From Scenedesmus sp. ARA3 (Eukaryota > Chlorophyta > Chlorophyceae > Sphaeropleales > Scenedesmaceae): a stretch of 64,000 nt of DNA. The stretch spans positions 1 through 64,000 of the forward strand of contig RWJK01001094.1 in NCBI GenBank assembly GCA_004335835.1. The letters run 5' to 3'. The position numbers and the translations under genes were made by a program. Below are positions 1 to 10,781 of the stretch, piece after piece; the stretch's first letter is position 1, and the number at the start of each line of letters is the position of its first letter. Below the pieces are notes generated by a model. It had not been told where the DNA came from. It made no database searches and worked only from the letters and a program-made list of their open reading frames with translations.

Positions 1-60
<60 letters not shown>
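1..60. repeat. (ATG)20 microsatellite at window edge
   Basis: The first 60 bases are twenty uninterrupted ATG triplets. The Met-run reading frame through them is an artefact of the repeat. The tract may continue outside the window. Confidence 0.98.
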
Positions 61-61
<1 letters not shown>

Positions 62-1228
62 CGTCAGGCAGGCTACCACTCTCATGTTTGTCACAGTTGG
101 CTTGGTGTCAGCAATGCCAGCCAGCTGCGACTGCTGAGCTACAGTCCGGCTCCGGCGGTATGCTGCATGTTGGCTTTGGCTGCTCAGCAGCAAAAGTTTT
201 GCTTTGCTGCTGCCTCTTCAAGAGGTTCAAGAGGCAGTAATCCACTGCTAGCAGCTGAGCAATGTGGTATGCCAGGGATTCAGAGAGAGGACTGGCAAGT
301 GAGGGTCCTGGCACCATCTCAGCTCAATTTGAGCTGAGTTCAAGTTGAGTTTGAGTTGAGTTCAAGTTGAACCCAAGCTCAGCTCAAGTTGAACCCAAGC
401 TCAGCTCAGGCTCAGCCGGGTGCCAACCAGCCATGCCACTGGCAGCTTGCTGTCACTGCTGTTGTCTCTAGTGAGGACTTCATGGCACACAGTTCTACAG
501 AGCTGTGCAGCTGCAAGGTCTGTCGTGACCACTGCATGCAGGGACCCCCATGGCATCCTGTCACATGCACATCCACATGACATTTCGGGGACTTGCCTCT
601 GAAACGAAACTTTTGAGGCGACGGCGAGCAAGTAGCACAATTACACACTGCACTGCTAGAACCACGTAGCTATGGATATAGACATGCTGCACTACACGCC
701 AGCTCTGCACTAGGAATCAATTCGGCCTGAGATCAAGCTTCACCGGTGGGGTGGCAAACGCCTCATTAGGACCAGGTGACTGCACAAGATGTGATGTGCC
801 CCGTATGGTTGATTTGCGCGGTGATCGAGACAGTGCAGCAAACCTGTCGTAAGGACGACAATCAAGTTTGTTTCCTGGACACCAAGCTGCCGCAACACCG
901 TTGAAACCGCTTTATTTTGTGCCTGCATGCTTGATTCGTCTACGTGAGGACTGGATCGGCTGAAGTTACCAGTGTGCAGCTTTCACCTCCACCAACTGTA
1001 CACATGTGGCCTCTTCCCTACGCTTGCATGTGCTTTTGCGCCTTTGAACGTGTTGACATGCAGCGTTCACTCACTTGTGCTTGTCTCTGCAACATGAGCT
1101 GCTGTTTCATTCGTTTCGGAGCCAGCTCTTCGCTGCCCTCGACCCACCCCGTCACCCATTGTGCTTCTCAGCATCGTGTTGAAAAACACTTTGAAACATG
1201 ATCAAACCGTGTGTTGGTTTGCAGGTTA
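61..1228. other. 5' region of SBP-box gene 1, no other gene recognised
   Basis: I see no convincing coding sequence here. A short stretch at about 320-420 repeats a motif close to GAGCTGAGTTCAAGTTGA several times. A likely 3' splice site (TTTGCAG) at about 1218-1224 lies just upstream of the SBP gene 1 start codon, so a 5'UTR intron probably ends there. The matching position in SBP gene 2 also has a GCAG acceptor. Confidence 0.5.
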
Positions 1229-2976
1229 ATGGGGGACATAGATGATCAAGCCGGCACACCTGACGAAGCTGATGAGGAGCAGCAGTACCAAGCTGGTACT
1301 GTGCAGGACAAGCAGGCAACAAACAGGAGGCGCTCCAAAAGCGGGTTATGTCAGGTGCGTTGCCCTGCAAAACCCTTGTGGATCCACGTCTTGATTTGGC
1401 AGCTGCACGCAACAACGTGCAAGCAGAAAGCAGTGCCGTCTGCTTGCACGATCGCACGATGGCATCAGCAGCTGCCCAGCTGGCATTTGAGGAGCGCAGG
1501 TGCCACAAGCATGAAGTGCATATCCATTGATAAGCTGAAGTGGTGGCTTAGCTGATGTTGGTCCTGCTGCGCTGCTGCTGCAGGTGCAAGGATGTGGCAC
1601 CCACCTAAAGCGCCTGCGCAAGACGTACTGCACTCGCCTTGGCATCTGCCCAGCTTGCATGAAGGTGGGTTGGGCTGCAGGCCAGGCAGAAGGAGGAGGC
1701 TGGGGCTGCCCCTGATTTGCGCAGGCAGGACCTGTACTATCCTCTCCCTGGGGACGTGCTCATCTTGCATGGAGTGTGCAGAAAATATGGTGGTGCATGG
1801 ACGTCAGCACTCCAGCAGCAAAGCAGCATGCTGCGAGCAAGCAGTTACGCAGCATGCTGCTGGCAATCACAGCAGTCAGTGCATGTTTGCAGCAGCAAAC
1901 CAGGAAATATGCCAGCAACACTTGCTGTGTCAGCTGCGCATCTGCTGTGTCAGCTGCGCATCTGCTGTGTCAGCTGCATCTGCTGTGTGCAAACCTTCTG
2001 CTCTGTGCCAGGTTCAAAGGTGCTAGGAGATAACACACAGCTCAGATGCTTCTGCTGCTGCTGGCTGTCTGCATCTGCCGTTCATATGTGTGTGTAGCTA
2101 AGTGAAGGAACCCAGCTCACGCGCTTCTGCTGCTGCTGAATGAGGGCATCTGCTGCTGTTGATGTGCGGTTGTGTTGGTGCAGGCGCACAGTGTCCGCTT
2201 GCCAGGAGACAACTCGGAGCCCATGCGCTTTTGCTTCCAATGCGGCAAGCTGCAGCCACTCTCCATGTTTGAGGGAAATAAGAGGTGAGGCGCACTGTGC
2301 AATTTGGCTGGCATCATATCACATCACCAGCAGTGGCAGCAGCGGTGGCAACAACAGCAGCGTGATGATGCAGACCAGCTGCACAGTGAAGAGCGCCTGC
2401 ACCAGCTGCCTAACCTGCCCAGCATGCTTCATCCTGTCTAGGTGCATGATTGTAGCTTTGGTGCTGCAAACAAGCAGCCTTGGAAAGCATGAGTTCACCG
2501 GTAGCTCAACAGCTGCGATACTCATGATTCTGAATGCTGCTCATATGCAGCGCAGGAGCAGCATGTCACATGTAGCTCAGCAGCTGCAGAATGCAGTAAA
2601 ACCCCATCGTTTTCCAATTCACGCTCCGTTGATATGTGTTGACAACATGCTCTTCATCCTGCGCGTGCAGGAGCTGCATGGCCAGTCTGCAGAAGCGCCA
2701 CGTTGCGCCCGAGTCCAACGATGCAGGCCCACCGCTGCACACCAGCAGCAAGCGTCGCACCTGCAGGGGCAGCCACAGCGGAAGCACAGGGGAGGCAGGC
2801 GCATCACAGCAGCTGCTGGCTAGTGACGGTGATCGTGGTGACGCCGCACAGCAGGCAGGCAGCAGGCACTCTCCTGCTGATTGGCCGGCTGAGGCTGCTG
2901 GCAGCTGGGCCGCCATGCAGCCGGGCCTGCAGGGCTGGCAGCAACAGCAGCAGCAGCAGCTGGGTCTGCAGGGCTC

Positions 2977-3009
<33 letters not shown>

Positions 3010-4541
3010 GCAGCAGCAGCAGCGGCAGCAGCTGCTGCCGGAGGATGTGGTGACACCTCTGCTGCTAGAGCTGGCAGGCACTGGAGGACAGCAGCCGCTG
3101 CAGCAGGATCTTGATAGCTGGCATCATGGCTAGAAGATGGAGCCGAAACTGATGAGCAGCAGCATCAGCTAGGCTGTCTTCAGCCAACGGCAGCATCAGC
3201 AGCAGCAGCAGCAGCAGCAGCTGCTGCTGCTACACCACCAGCAGAAGCACCAGTACCAGCACCAGCAGCAGCAGCAGATGTTCAGGTACGATCAACCTCA
3301 CTGCAGCACGGAAGCATCGGCCAGTTGGCACTGCCAGCCCACTTGAGCTCAAACCTTGGCACTTTTACAGAAGCAGCAGCAGCGGACCTGCAGGCAGCAT
3401 CACCCACATGGCAGCTAGGCAGCGCCAGGCAGCTGAAACTGCTGGCCACTGCTGATACAAACATGGCGTCACAAGCAGAAGCTGCTTGGGCAACAGCAGA
3501 TATGCAGGCGTCAACAGCTCTGCAGCTGGACAATACAGGTCAGCTGGGGCTGCAGAGCCACATGGACTCAAACCTGTCATCAGCCGCAGCAGCAGCAGCA
3601 GCAGCAGCAGAGGTGCAGGCAGCACCCACTGCACTGCAGCTGGGGAGTATCAACAGACTGGAAGCTCCACAGCAGTCAAGCCAGGGCTTAGTATCCCCAC
3701 CAGAGGCAGCAGCGACAGCACAGCTGCAGGCAATATCAGATGCCCTGCAGCTACACAACATCAGTCAACTGCAGCAGCAGTCTCCCAGCAGCGCAGAACT
3801 TCTAAGCGCAGCTGCAGCAGAGGTGCATGCAACAGAGAATGCACTGCAGCGGGGCAGTTTCAACCAGTTGGGGCCGCCAGCGCCCTTTGCCATCAACAGG
3901 CGCTGTACATTGTCAGCAGCAGCAGCAGCAGGAGTAGCCTCTGCTGGGGCAGCTGCATTTCAAGCAAACCACAGCACAACCGCACAGCATGCTGCCGTTG
4001 CACCTGCACCGCCTGCTGGCTTTGAGCTTGCGAGCCACACCGTAGGCCAGCTTAACGCGGCTGCATCTGCAGCAGTTGGTAAAAGGGCGGCAGCTATCAA
4101 CGCAGCTCTGTTGCCAGCTGCCGCCGCACCAGCAGCAGCAGCAGGGGCCTGCAATGGGCTGAATCCTAGTGCCCAGCATGCTGCACCTGCTGCTGCGCTG
4201 CTCATGCCAGGCCCAAATGCACTGTTGTTGCGCATGCTGGTTCAACAGCAGCAGCAGCAGCAGCAGCAGCAGGTGATGCTGGGAGAGCCGCAGCTTGCAC
4301 AGCTTGAGCAGTTAGAGAGGCTGGAGGTGCAGCTGCGGCAGCAGCAGCGCCAGGTAGGGCAGGCGCGGCTGCAGCAGCAGCAGCTGCTGCAGGTGCAGGT
4401 GCAGGTGCCTGCAAGCATGGATGCATTGTGCGGGTCACCCAGCACCTGCTTGAAACAGCAAGTCTCACCGCTGGGGCAGCAGCTGCTGCTCCTTGAGAGG
4501 CGTGCTGCGGAGCAGCAGGCAGCAGCTCAATCCCTCAGCAG

Positions 4542-4575
<34 letters not shown>

Positions 4576-5115
4576 TGGTGCCTGGCTGCCACCGCCAGTG
4601 CAGCAGCAGCCTGCGCTCAATGCGGTGCAATTGCAGCCAATGGCGCAGCAATTGATGAGGACTGTCAGTGACGCCAACAGCAGTGCCATTGGCGAGCAGC
4701 AGCTGCGGCAGCTGCTAGCAGATGAGGTCGGCTATGAGCAGCGGCGGGTGCAGCTGCAGCAGGAGCAGCAGGCTATACAGCAGCTGCTGGGGCAGCACCA
4801 ATGCAAGGTGCAGCTGCTGCTGCAGCAGCTGGCACACCAACAGCAGCCCATGCAGCAGCTGCTGGTTGATGCTGCAGAGCTGCCCACACTGTCACCACAG
4901 CAGTCACTTTTGTCACACATGCAGCAGCAGCAGCAGCCGCAGGTACCGTACGATGCAGGATGGCAGATGTTGGCTGCCCTACCTGGGTCGCAGCAGCAGC
5001 AGCAGCAACAACAGCAGCTGCAGCTGCAGCAGCAGCAACAGCAGCTGCAGCAGCAGTGCTTACAGGGCGTTGGTTTGCACGCTGCTGCTGCTGCTGCTTC
5101 AGCTGGAGTACTGCA

Positions 5116-5148
<33 letters not shown>

Positions 5149-5241
5149 TCTTCCAAGTGCGTCTCTGCAGACTGTCGCTGCTCCATCTGGGCCATTATCA
5201 TGGCAGCAGCGGCTGTCGCAGCTACAGCAGCACCAGCAGGT

Positions 5242-5282
<41 letters not shown>

Positions 5283-5344
5283 TGCTGATGCAGCAGTACA
5301 TGCATAACCATCTTGGGCAGGCGCTGGACTGGCCGCCACTTTGA
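1229..5344 (+). CDS. SBP-box transcription factor 1, Gln/Ala-rich, with two frame disruptions
   Basis: Four exons are inferred: 1229-1354, 1584-1664, 2184-2284 and 2671-5344, with intron phases 0, 0 and 2, the same as in the inverted paralog. The spliced start has an acidic, Gln-containing leader, then RRRSKSGLCQ, VQGCGTHLKRLRKTYC, GICPACMK, RFCFQCGKLQPLSMFEGNKR and SCMASLQKRH. This is the SBP zinc-finger fold (CQVxGC start, RFCxQC middle, GNKRSC end). SBP proteins are nuclear DNA-binding regulators; in Chlamydomonas the SBP protein CRR1 controls copper responses, but no such role can be assigned here. The rest is Gln, Ala and Ser rich, with the conserved segments VMLGEPQLAQLEQLERLEVQ and LMRTVSDANSS. 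Compared with SBP gene 2, the frame shifts near 3117-3121 (a 4-base loss fits) and shifts back within about 4440-4575. Either the assembly has errors or the gene is decaying. The start is the ATG just after a UTR acceptor. Confidence 0.75.
1921..1990. repeat. Short tandem repeat in SBP gene 1 intron 2
   Basis: The unit CTGTGTCAGCTGCGCATCTG repeats about three times inside the intron between the second and third SBP exons. No coding meaning is evident. Confidence 0.8.
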
Positions 5345-5764
5345 AAAGGCTGCATTGATAGGCCTCTGGTTGCTGGGCTAAGAATACTGCGTGAAGCAGT
5401 GCTGCAGTGTGCCAAGCATTAGCACAGATATCGGCAGTGACTTACATAGCAATTGACAGCCTGATTTTGCATGCGTGCTCTGTGGCTGCTGGACAGTGCA
5501 ACAAGTGCAAGCAGCAAAGGTGTGCGTTTCGACAGCTTTTGTGTGTGCTCCTGTGGTCGAGTGGGGTATATGTTATCTTTGCCAAAGACGGTGACCGGGT
5601 TTAGCTTCTGCTGACAGCCGGCACTGCTAGGCTGTTCCATCCGTGTTGGCTGTGATGCCTGCATCGCTGAGCTTTGTGCGCTGGCAGCACAGCTGTGCTT
5701 TTGAACCTGAAGCTTTGCCCTGAGGCTGCTTGTGTTGTTGACGTGTTGCCGAGTGTCCGAGTGC

Positions 5765-6215
5765 TTGGCAGTCAAACTTGCGGTCTCCGAGTGCTGCAGT
5801 TCTGAACAGCCAGCTGACAGTCACACTTGTGGTGTTGTATTGTTGATGTAGTGTTGCATATAGGCACACTTCTGTTGTCATGGTGCTGCACAGAGACACA
5901 GAGTTGGCAGTCAGACCAATGGTGTCGTAGTTGAAGAAAGGATTGTTCTAGTGCGGCAGGGGCCGCACTCAAAGCTGGCAGTCACACTTATGTTGTCGTG
6001 ATGCTGCACAGAGGTACACAGTTTGCAGTCAAAGTAATGTGGTTGTCAATTCAGGGGGAATATTAAAGTGCTGCAGGATTGCACAGCCAGCTGGCAGTCA
6101 CACTTGTGTAGTCGTGGTGCTGCACAGGCAGCCAGCTGGCAGTCAAACCAACATTGTTGCAGGATTACTGAGCCAGCTGGCGGTCAAACCCAACGTTGTT
6201 GCAGGAAACTGAGCA
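5765..6215. repeat. Degenerate repeats of CCAGCTGGCAGTCA motif
   Basis: The motif AGCCAGCTGGCAGTCACACT and variants recurs at least six times at irregular spacing, often followed by TTGTGGTG, CATTGTTGCAGG or TGGTGCTGCACAG. This looks like a decayed tandem array with units of roughly 35 to 110 bases. Confidence 0.7.
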
Positions 6216-7302
6216 AAATGGGTCAGCAGTCAGCAAAAGTGTGATTGGTTATGGCATTGTGTTGCTGTTGTTTGCACGCGCTTAGGGCGGAATGGTTGTT
6301 ACTAAGGCGTTTAGGAACGTGGTTGGCCAGCCATACAACGAGACCACTTCATTGCTACCCGTACCAGAATGTTGTCAGTATGATGGTATGATTGCAATGC
6401 CACCACATGAGGTGGTCCTGCATCCGCGGTTTATATGACACTAAACACATAGCATTGCATGGTGCTGACTGCACACATGTGTTGTGCGTGTGCAGCTATG
6501 GTGGTATTGTAATGCTTGAGTTGCTGGTGAGCGCGGTCAATGCGCCCGTTACCGCTACGGCTGCACTCTGCACTATGACAGCTGCTGACAACATCATGCT
6601 GCATCTGCAGCAGGGGACAGCTGTACCAAATGCCATGTGCACAGATCGTTTGCCTTTTCAGGCTTTCAAGTGGACCGAAGTGTGATTTATTGCCGCCTGG
6701 CACAACATCAGCGCTGATGCCGCTGCCTTGTGCATGGCTGCTGTTATGGTGATGACGCGGCATGATGCTCTGTGCAGACCCAGCAATGAATGGAGCGGCA
6801 GAGCACGCGCGTTGCTGATGCACAAACCGTGTCAGGCATGTATGCCGTATGGTTGATGTACTTTGTTCTCTGCTGTGTTGCCCATGGAGCTGCCATGCAA
6901 TGTCAGAGACTATCTGCCTTGAAGCAACACCATCGCAGGCACACCGTTATCATCACCACAATCTGCACTGCCAGGCTCACCTGAGGGCCTGAATCTGCAA
7001 GCCTTGTGCCGGGCACTCAATTATATGGCGTTTCTATTTTCAACCTGTCGCCCACTACCAACCTGCCACTACATTATTCGGGGCGGCAGGGTTCTGGTGT
7101 GTGGATCAAAATGGTGCACTGCAGCATGGCCTGGGGGGTGTTTCGAGCATGGCGACGTTTGAGGATTTACTCACACTTGCGCCTGCAGGTGTGCTGCTGT
7201 TGAGGATCTACTGGCAGGCATGGAGGCGGATTGTATGTGCGATGACTTCACAAGTGCGCAGTACCTCAAGAGATGCCTGCCTGCACAAAGCCAGCAGCTG
7301 TG

Positions 7303-7388
7303 CTCTGGCAGTTGTCCGCTGGCAGTTGTCCGCGGGCAGCTGTTTGCTGTTGGCAGTTGTCCTCTGGCAATTGTCCTCTGGCAATTGC
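7303..7388. repeat. 14-bp tandem repeat GGCAGTTGTCCKCT
   Basis: About six imperfect copies of a 14-base unit (GGCAGTTGTCCGCT, GGCAATTGTCCTCT and variants) run head to tail, with one longer interruption (GGGCAGCTGTTTGCTGTT). Confidence 0.85.
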
Positions 7389-7939
7389 ACAATGATCCGC
7401 GGCGTGATTTCCACGCGAGCCAAAGCTGTGCTGCTAGCCGAGGAATTGTGAGGGCCTGGACGGTACACTTGCACCCAAGTATGTCTGCAGCTGTTGCTGA
7501 GTATCATCAAGCAGGTGGTCGTGCCAGACCAGGCCAGCCCACCTACACCTGCAAGAAAGTGATGCCGTACACATGCCGTGTTGTTCAATTCAGCACATAT
7601 ACAAAATAGTTTGTTACTCACTTCGACACAGTGCGGACCTGTAAGCATGCCTGTGGCGTACCGTGTGCTGCTTTTGAGCGTTGAGCAGCACGCAGTTGCA
7701 AGGTATGCATGCATCCATCAGCAGAAAGGAGTCCATCAGATAGACAGTTGGACACAAGGACCGCACTTCTCACAATCGCAATGGCATATTCATATGCATT
7801 GAACAGTCGTACTGACATACCCTGATGCATTGTACAGTTGGGTGCTCATCTTGAACTTCCCTTGGGTTGCAGCTTTGCGCGCCGTGAACAACATTCGTTT
7901 GTGCTGTGGCCAACTACATATGCACCTTAAAGCTGCCTT

Positions 7940-9010
7940 TTTGCAGGACTTGTGAGGGCCCTCAAGCCTTGCTGCATGCGGGTGCTGTGCGATGTTACCG
8001 GCAATCGTGCCTTGCTGCATGCAGGACTTGTTCAGGCCCTTGGGCCTTTCTGCATGCAGGACTTGTGAAGGCCCTCAGGGCTTGCTGCACGCAGGACTTG
8101 TGAAGGTTTTAAGGGCTTGCTGCATGCAGGACTTGTGAAGGTTCTAAGGGCTTGCTGCATGCGGGACTTGTGAAGGCCCTCGAGGCTTGCTGCATGTGGG
8201 TGTTGTGAGATGCTACAGGGGCAGTTGCACCTTGCTGTATGCAGGACTTGTGCAGGCCGCCGGGGCTTGCTGTATGCAGGAAGTTTGAAGGCCACCGGGA
8301 CTTGCTGCATGCAGGACTTGTGAAGGGTTTCAGGGCTTGCTGCATGCAGGCTTTGTGATGGCATTCGAGGCTTGCTGCCTGCGGGTCCTGTTAAGACATT
8401 CAAAGCTTGCTGCATGCGGGACTTGTGAAGGCCATTGGGGTTTGCTGCATGCGGGACTTGTGAAGGCCATCGGGGTTTGCTGCATGCAGGACTTATGAAG
8501 GTTTAAAGGGCTTGCTGCTTGCAGGACTTGTGAGGGTCTCGTGGCTCGATGCTTGCCGGGCTTGTGCAGGCGTTCGAGGCTTGCTGCATGCAGGACTTGT
8601 GAAGGCATTTGAGGCTTGCTGCATGCAGGACTTGTAAAGGTCACCAGGGCTTGCTGCATGCATGAAGTTTGAAGGCCACCGGGACTTGCTGCATGCAGGA
8701 CTTGTGAAGGCCTTCAGGGCTTGCTGCATGCAGGACTTGTGAAGGCCACCAGGGCTTGCTGCATGCGGGTGTTGTGAGATGCTGCAGGGGCATATGTACC
8801 TTGCTGCATGCAGGACGTATGCAGGGCGCCGGGGCTTGCTGTATGCAGGACTTGTGCAGGCCGCCGGGGCTTGCTGCATGCAGGAAGTTTGAAGGCCACC
8901 GGGACTTGCTGCATGCGGGACTTGTGAAGGCCCTCAGTGCGTGCTGCATGCGGGACTTGTGCAGGCCACCAGGGCGTGTGCAATGTGTGGCTCCCTGCAT
9001 GCAGGACGTG
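7940..9010. repeat. 35-bp minisatellite array (GGCTTGCTGCATGCAGGACT unit)
   Basis: Roughly thirty imperfect copies of a unit containing GGCTTGCTGCATGCAGGACT followed by TGTGAAGGCC plus five variable bases. Successive copies at 8061, 8096, 8131 and 8166 are exactly 35 bases apart; other copies are longer, and some carry an insert with TGTTGTGAGATGC. Because the array has few stop codons on the minus strand, long minus-strand frames (SPACSKP and HKSCMQQ motifs) appear in all three phases. That is a consequence of the repeat, not evidence for a protein. The core TGCATGCA is self-complementary. Confidence 0.92.
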
Positions 9011-10781
9011 TGGAGACCCTTGGGGCTCGGACCGGTCAGTTACACTCACATTAGTGTTTGTGGATGTCTTTTGGTACAACTGAAAAGGTTGTCGCGCAGT
9101 CCTGTTCACCTGAAGCTGCACGGATATGATGCCTGGTGCATGACATGTGGCTCACATTGTGTTCGACACAGGGCAGTGGAATGAAGCAGGTGTGTGGCGT
9201 ACACTGTGCTAAGTATGTTACAAAGCAATGAACAGCATGATTGCAGCATATGCATGAGCATCCACCAGCAGCACTGAGCCCATCAGGTGGTGGTGACTTG
9301 CTGAAGTCACTGCGACTGGCACCACTCTGTGCAAGGGCGCTGCTCATGACAGTAGTTGTTGCTGAGGTTTCAGACGGCTTGATGCAGTCTGCTGACTGGC
9401 TGCATTGGGTGTGGGACACCTATGTTGTGTCTGACGGGCCTGGCACAAGTTTGGATTGTATACTACGTTTTTGGGAGCTTCCTCGTGACTTCAGTCCCGC
9501 TCAGCGTCTGCTGTCATTGTTACAGATGTGCGCTCACACAGAATGCTGTCAATGGCGTGTGCAAGGTATGCAGAATGTTTCCTATGGCAGCCCATTTGTA
9601 CATTAACATTTGGAGCCCCCATGTGATTGCGTCCACCATGAAATTGCAGCCACCTTGTAACTATCAGACAGTTGCTACTGGCGCAGAATCCATCGTCAAG
9701 TGCTGGCCTTGCTGTTTCTGTTTAATTGTTTGTGCCACTAGACGGTACTTAACACATCACACTTAACAAAATGTAACTCTCCCTTAACGGCAAGCTTGCA
9801 CAGCATCAGAGCTTGCAGCGAGTTCATGGCGCAGCACTGTACCAATAGACTATTGGCAATAGTATTACAAGATGTTGTGGACAGTGCGCACAGCACCGCA
9901 TTCTAGTAGAAAGTATTACCTAAAAGCATATAGCACTAGATTGCTGCATGCATCCCCATGTACAAGGACGATTGTATACGTAACAGGTAACATGAATAAT
10001 TCATGTATCTTGCAGGAAGTAACACACCCCCCAAGAGGCTTGCCTCAGAAAATCTCCCAGCAGGCCACTCATCAGGTTCCACTGTCGCTCACACCTCAAC
10101 ATAGTTTGCCGCTGCTCACAAACTGAGTGCCTATTAGGGCAGCTACAGCATTTGGCACAACACGAAGTATGTCCCTCCACTGCTCCGAAAGCAGTCTTTC
10201 ACTGTGATGCTGCTCAGCCCTGATCATGAGATGGTACTTAAGTCAGCAGCTGCTGCTGGCAGTCGAAGACATTAAGAACCTCGCATTCATCACAATACCC
10301 AGACAAGTTGCCAAAGATGCTCAGAACCTGTGCCCAACAGCAACAACACATTGTCAGTAAGGCTGGCTTCACGAAACGTTGTTGAACCTCACACCAAGCG
10401 GCATGTACACGAGTGACGCCACATTTCAGCAATGAAAGGGACATGGTGAGTTTATCAGTAGTGACAGCAAGCTAAAAGGACACACCTTGTCACTGCAGCA
10501 GCAACAAGCTGCACGCCACATGCCCCCTTGCTTTGCCATACATAGCGGTCAGGGCTATGTCATCACAACAGGGCTCTGCCAACCTGACAGGGCTCTGCAA
10601 CAGATGTGATGGGCTTGGTGGTGCGTGCAAAGGGCTTTGCACCGCGTGCAAGGGCTTCTCGGCACATGGGAAACATGCCTGCTGGCTGAACTATCAGATG
10701 CACGCAGACTGAATCCTCATGTGCATACACAAACCTGATAGGCCTGCGCACAACCAGGACACTCTTATGCCAGCACAAAAC
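9011..10781. other. No recognisable gene
   Basis: Only short unmatched reading frames are seen. A TGTAA, the usual green-algal polyadenylation signal, occurs at about 9771 on the plus strand but has no gene clearly attached to it. Confidence 0.45.

Larger units (their letters stand above)
5345..7959. other. No recognisable gene; downstream region of SBP gene 1
   Basis: Reading frames here are short and match nothing I know. Part may be 3'UTR of the SBP gene. Two tandem-repeat blocks fall inside it and are listed separately. CAG/CTG coding-type tracts, so common in the flanking genes, are absent. Confidence 0.5.

Noticed and set aside
1..240. A frame starting with twenty Met codons
   Set aside because: It is the translation of an (ATG)20 microsatellite with no protein-like continuation.
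4732..5415. Long antisense frames made of poly-Cys, poly-Ala or poly-Leu opposite the Gln-rich exons
   Set aside because: These are shadow frames of CAG repeats in SBP genes 1 and 2; the paralog alignment supports only the Gln/Ala/Ser frame.
7940..9010. Possible CRISPR-like array
   Set aside because: Units abut with no unique spacers of constant length, and the genome is eukaryotic.
8032..9121. Overlapping minus-strand frames with SPACSKP and HKSCMQQ repeats
   Set aside because: All come from the 35-bp minisatellite, occur in several phases at once and lack start context or conserved domain.
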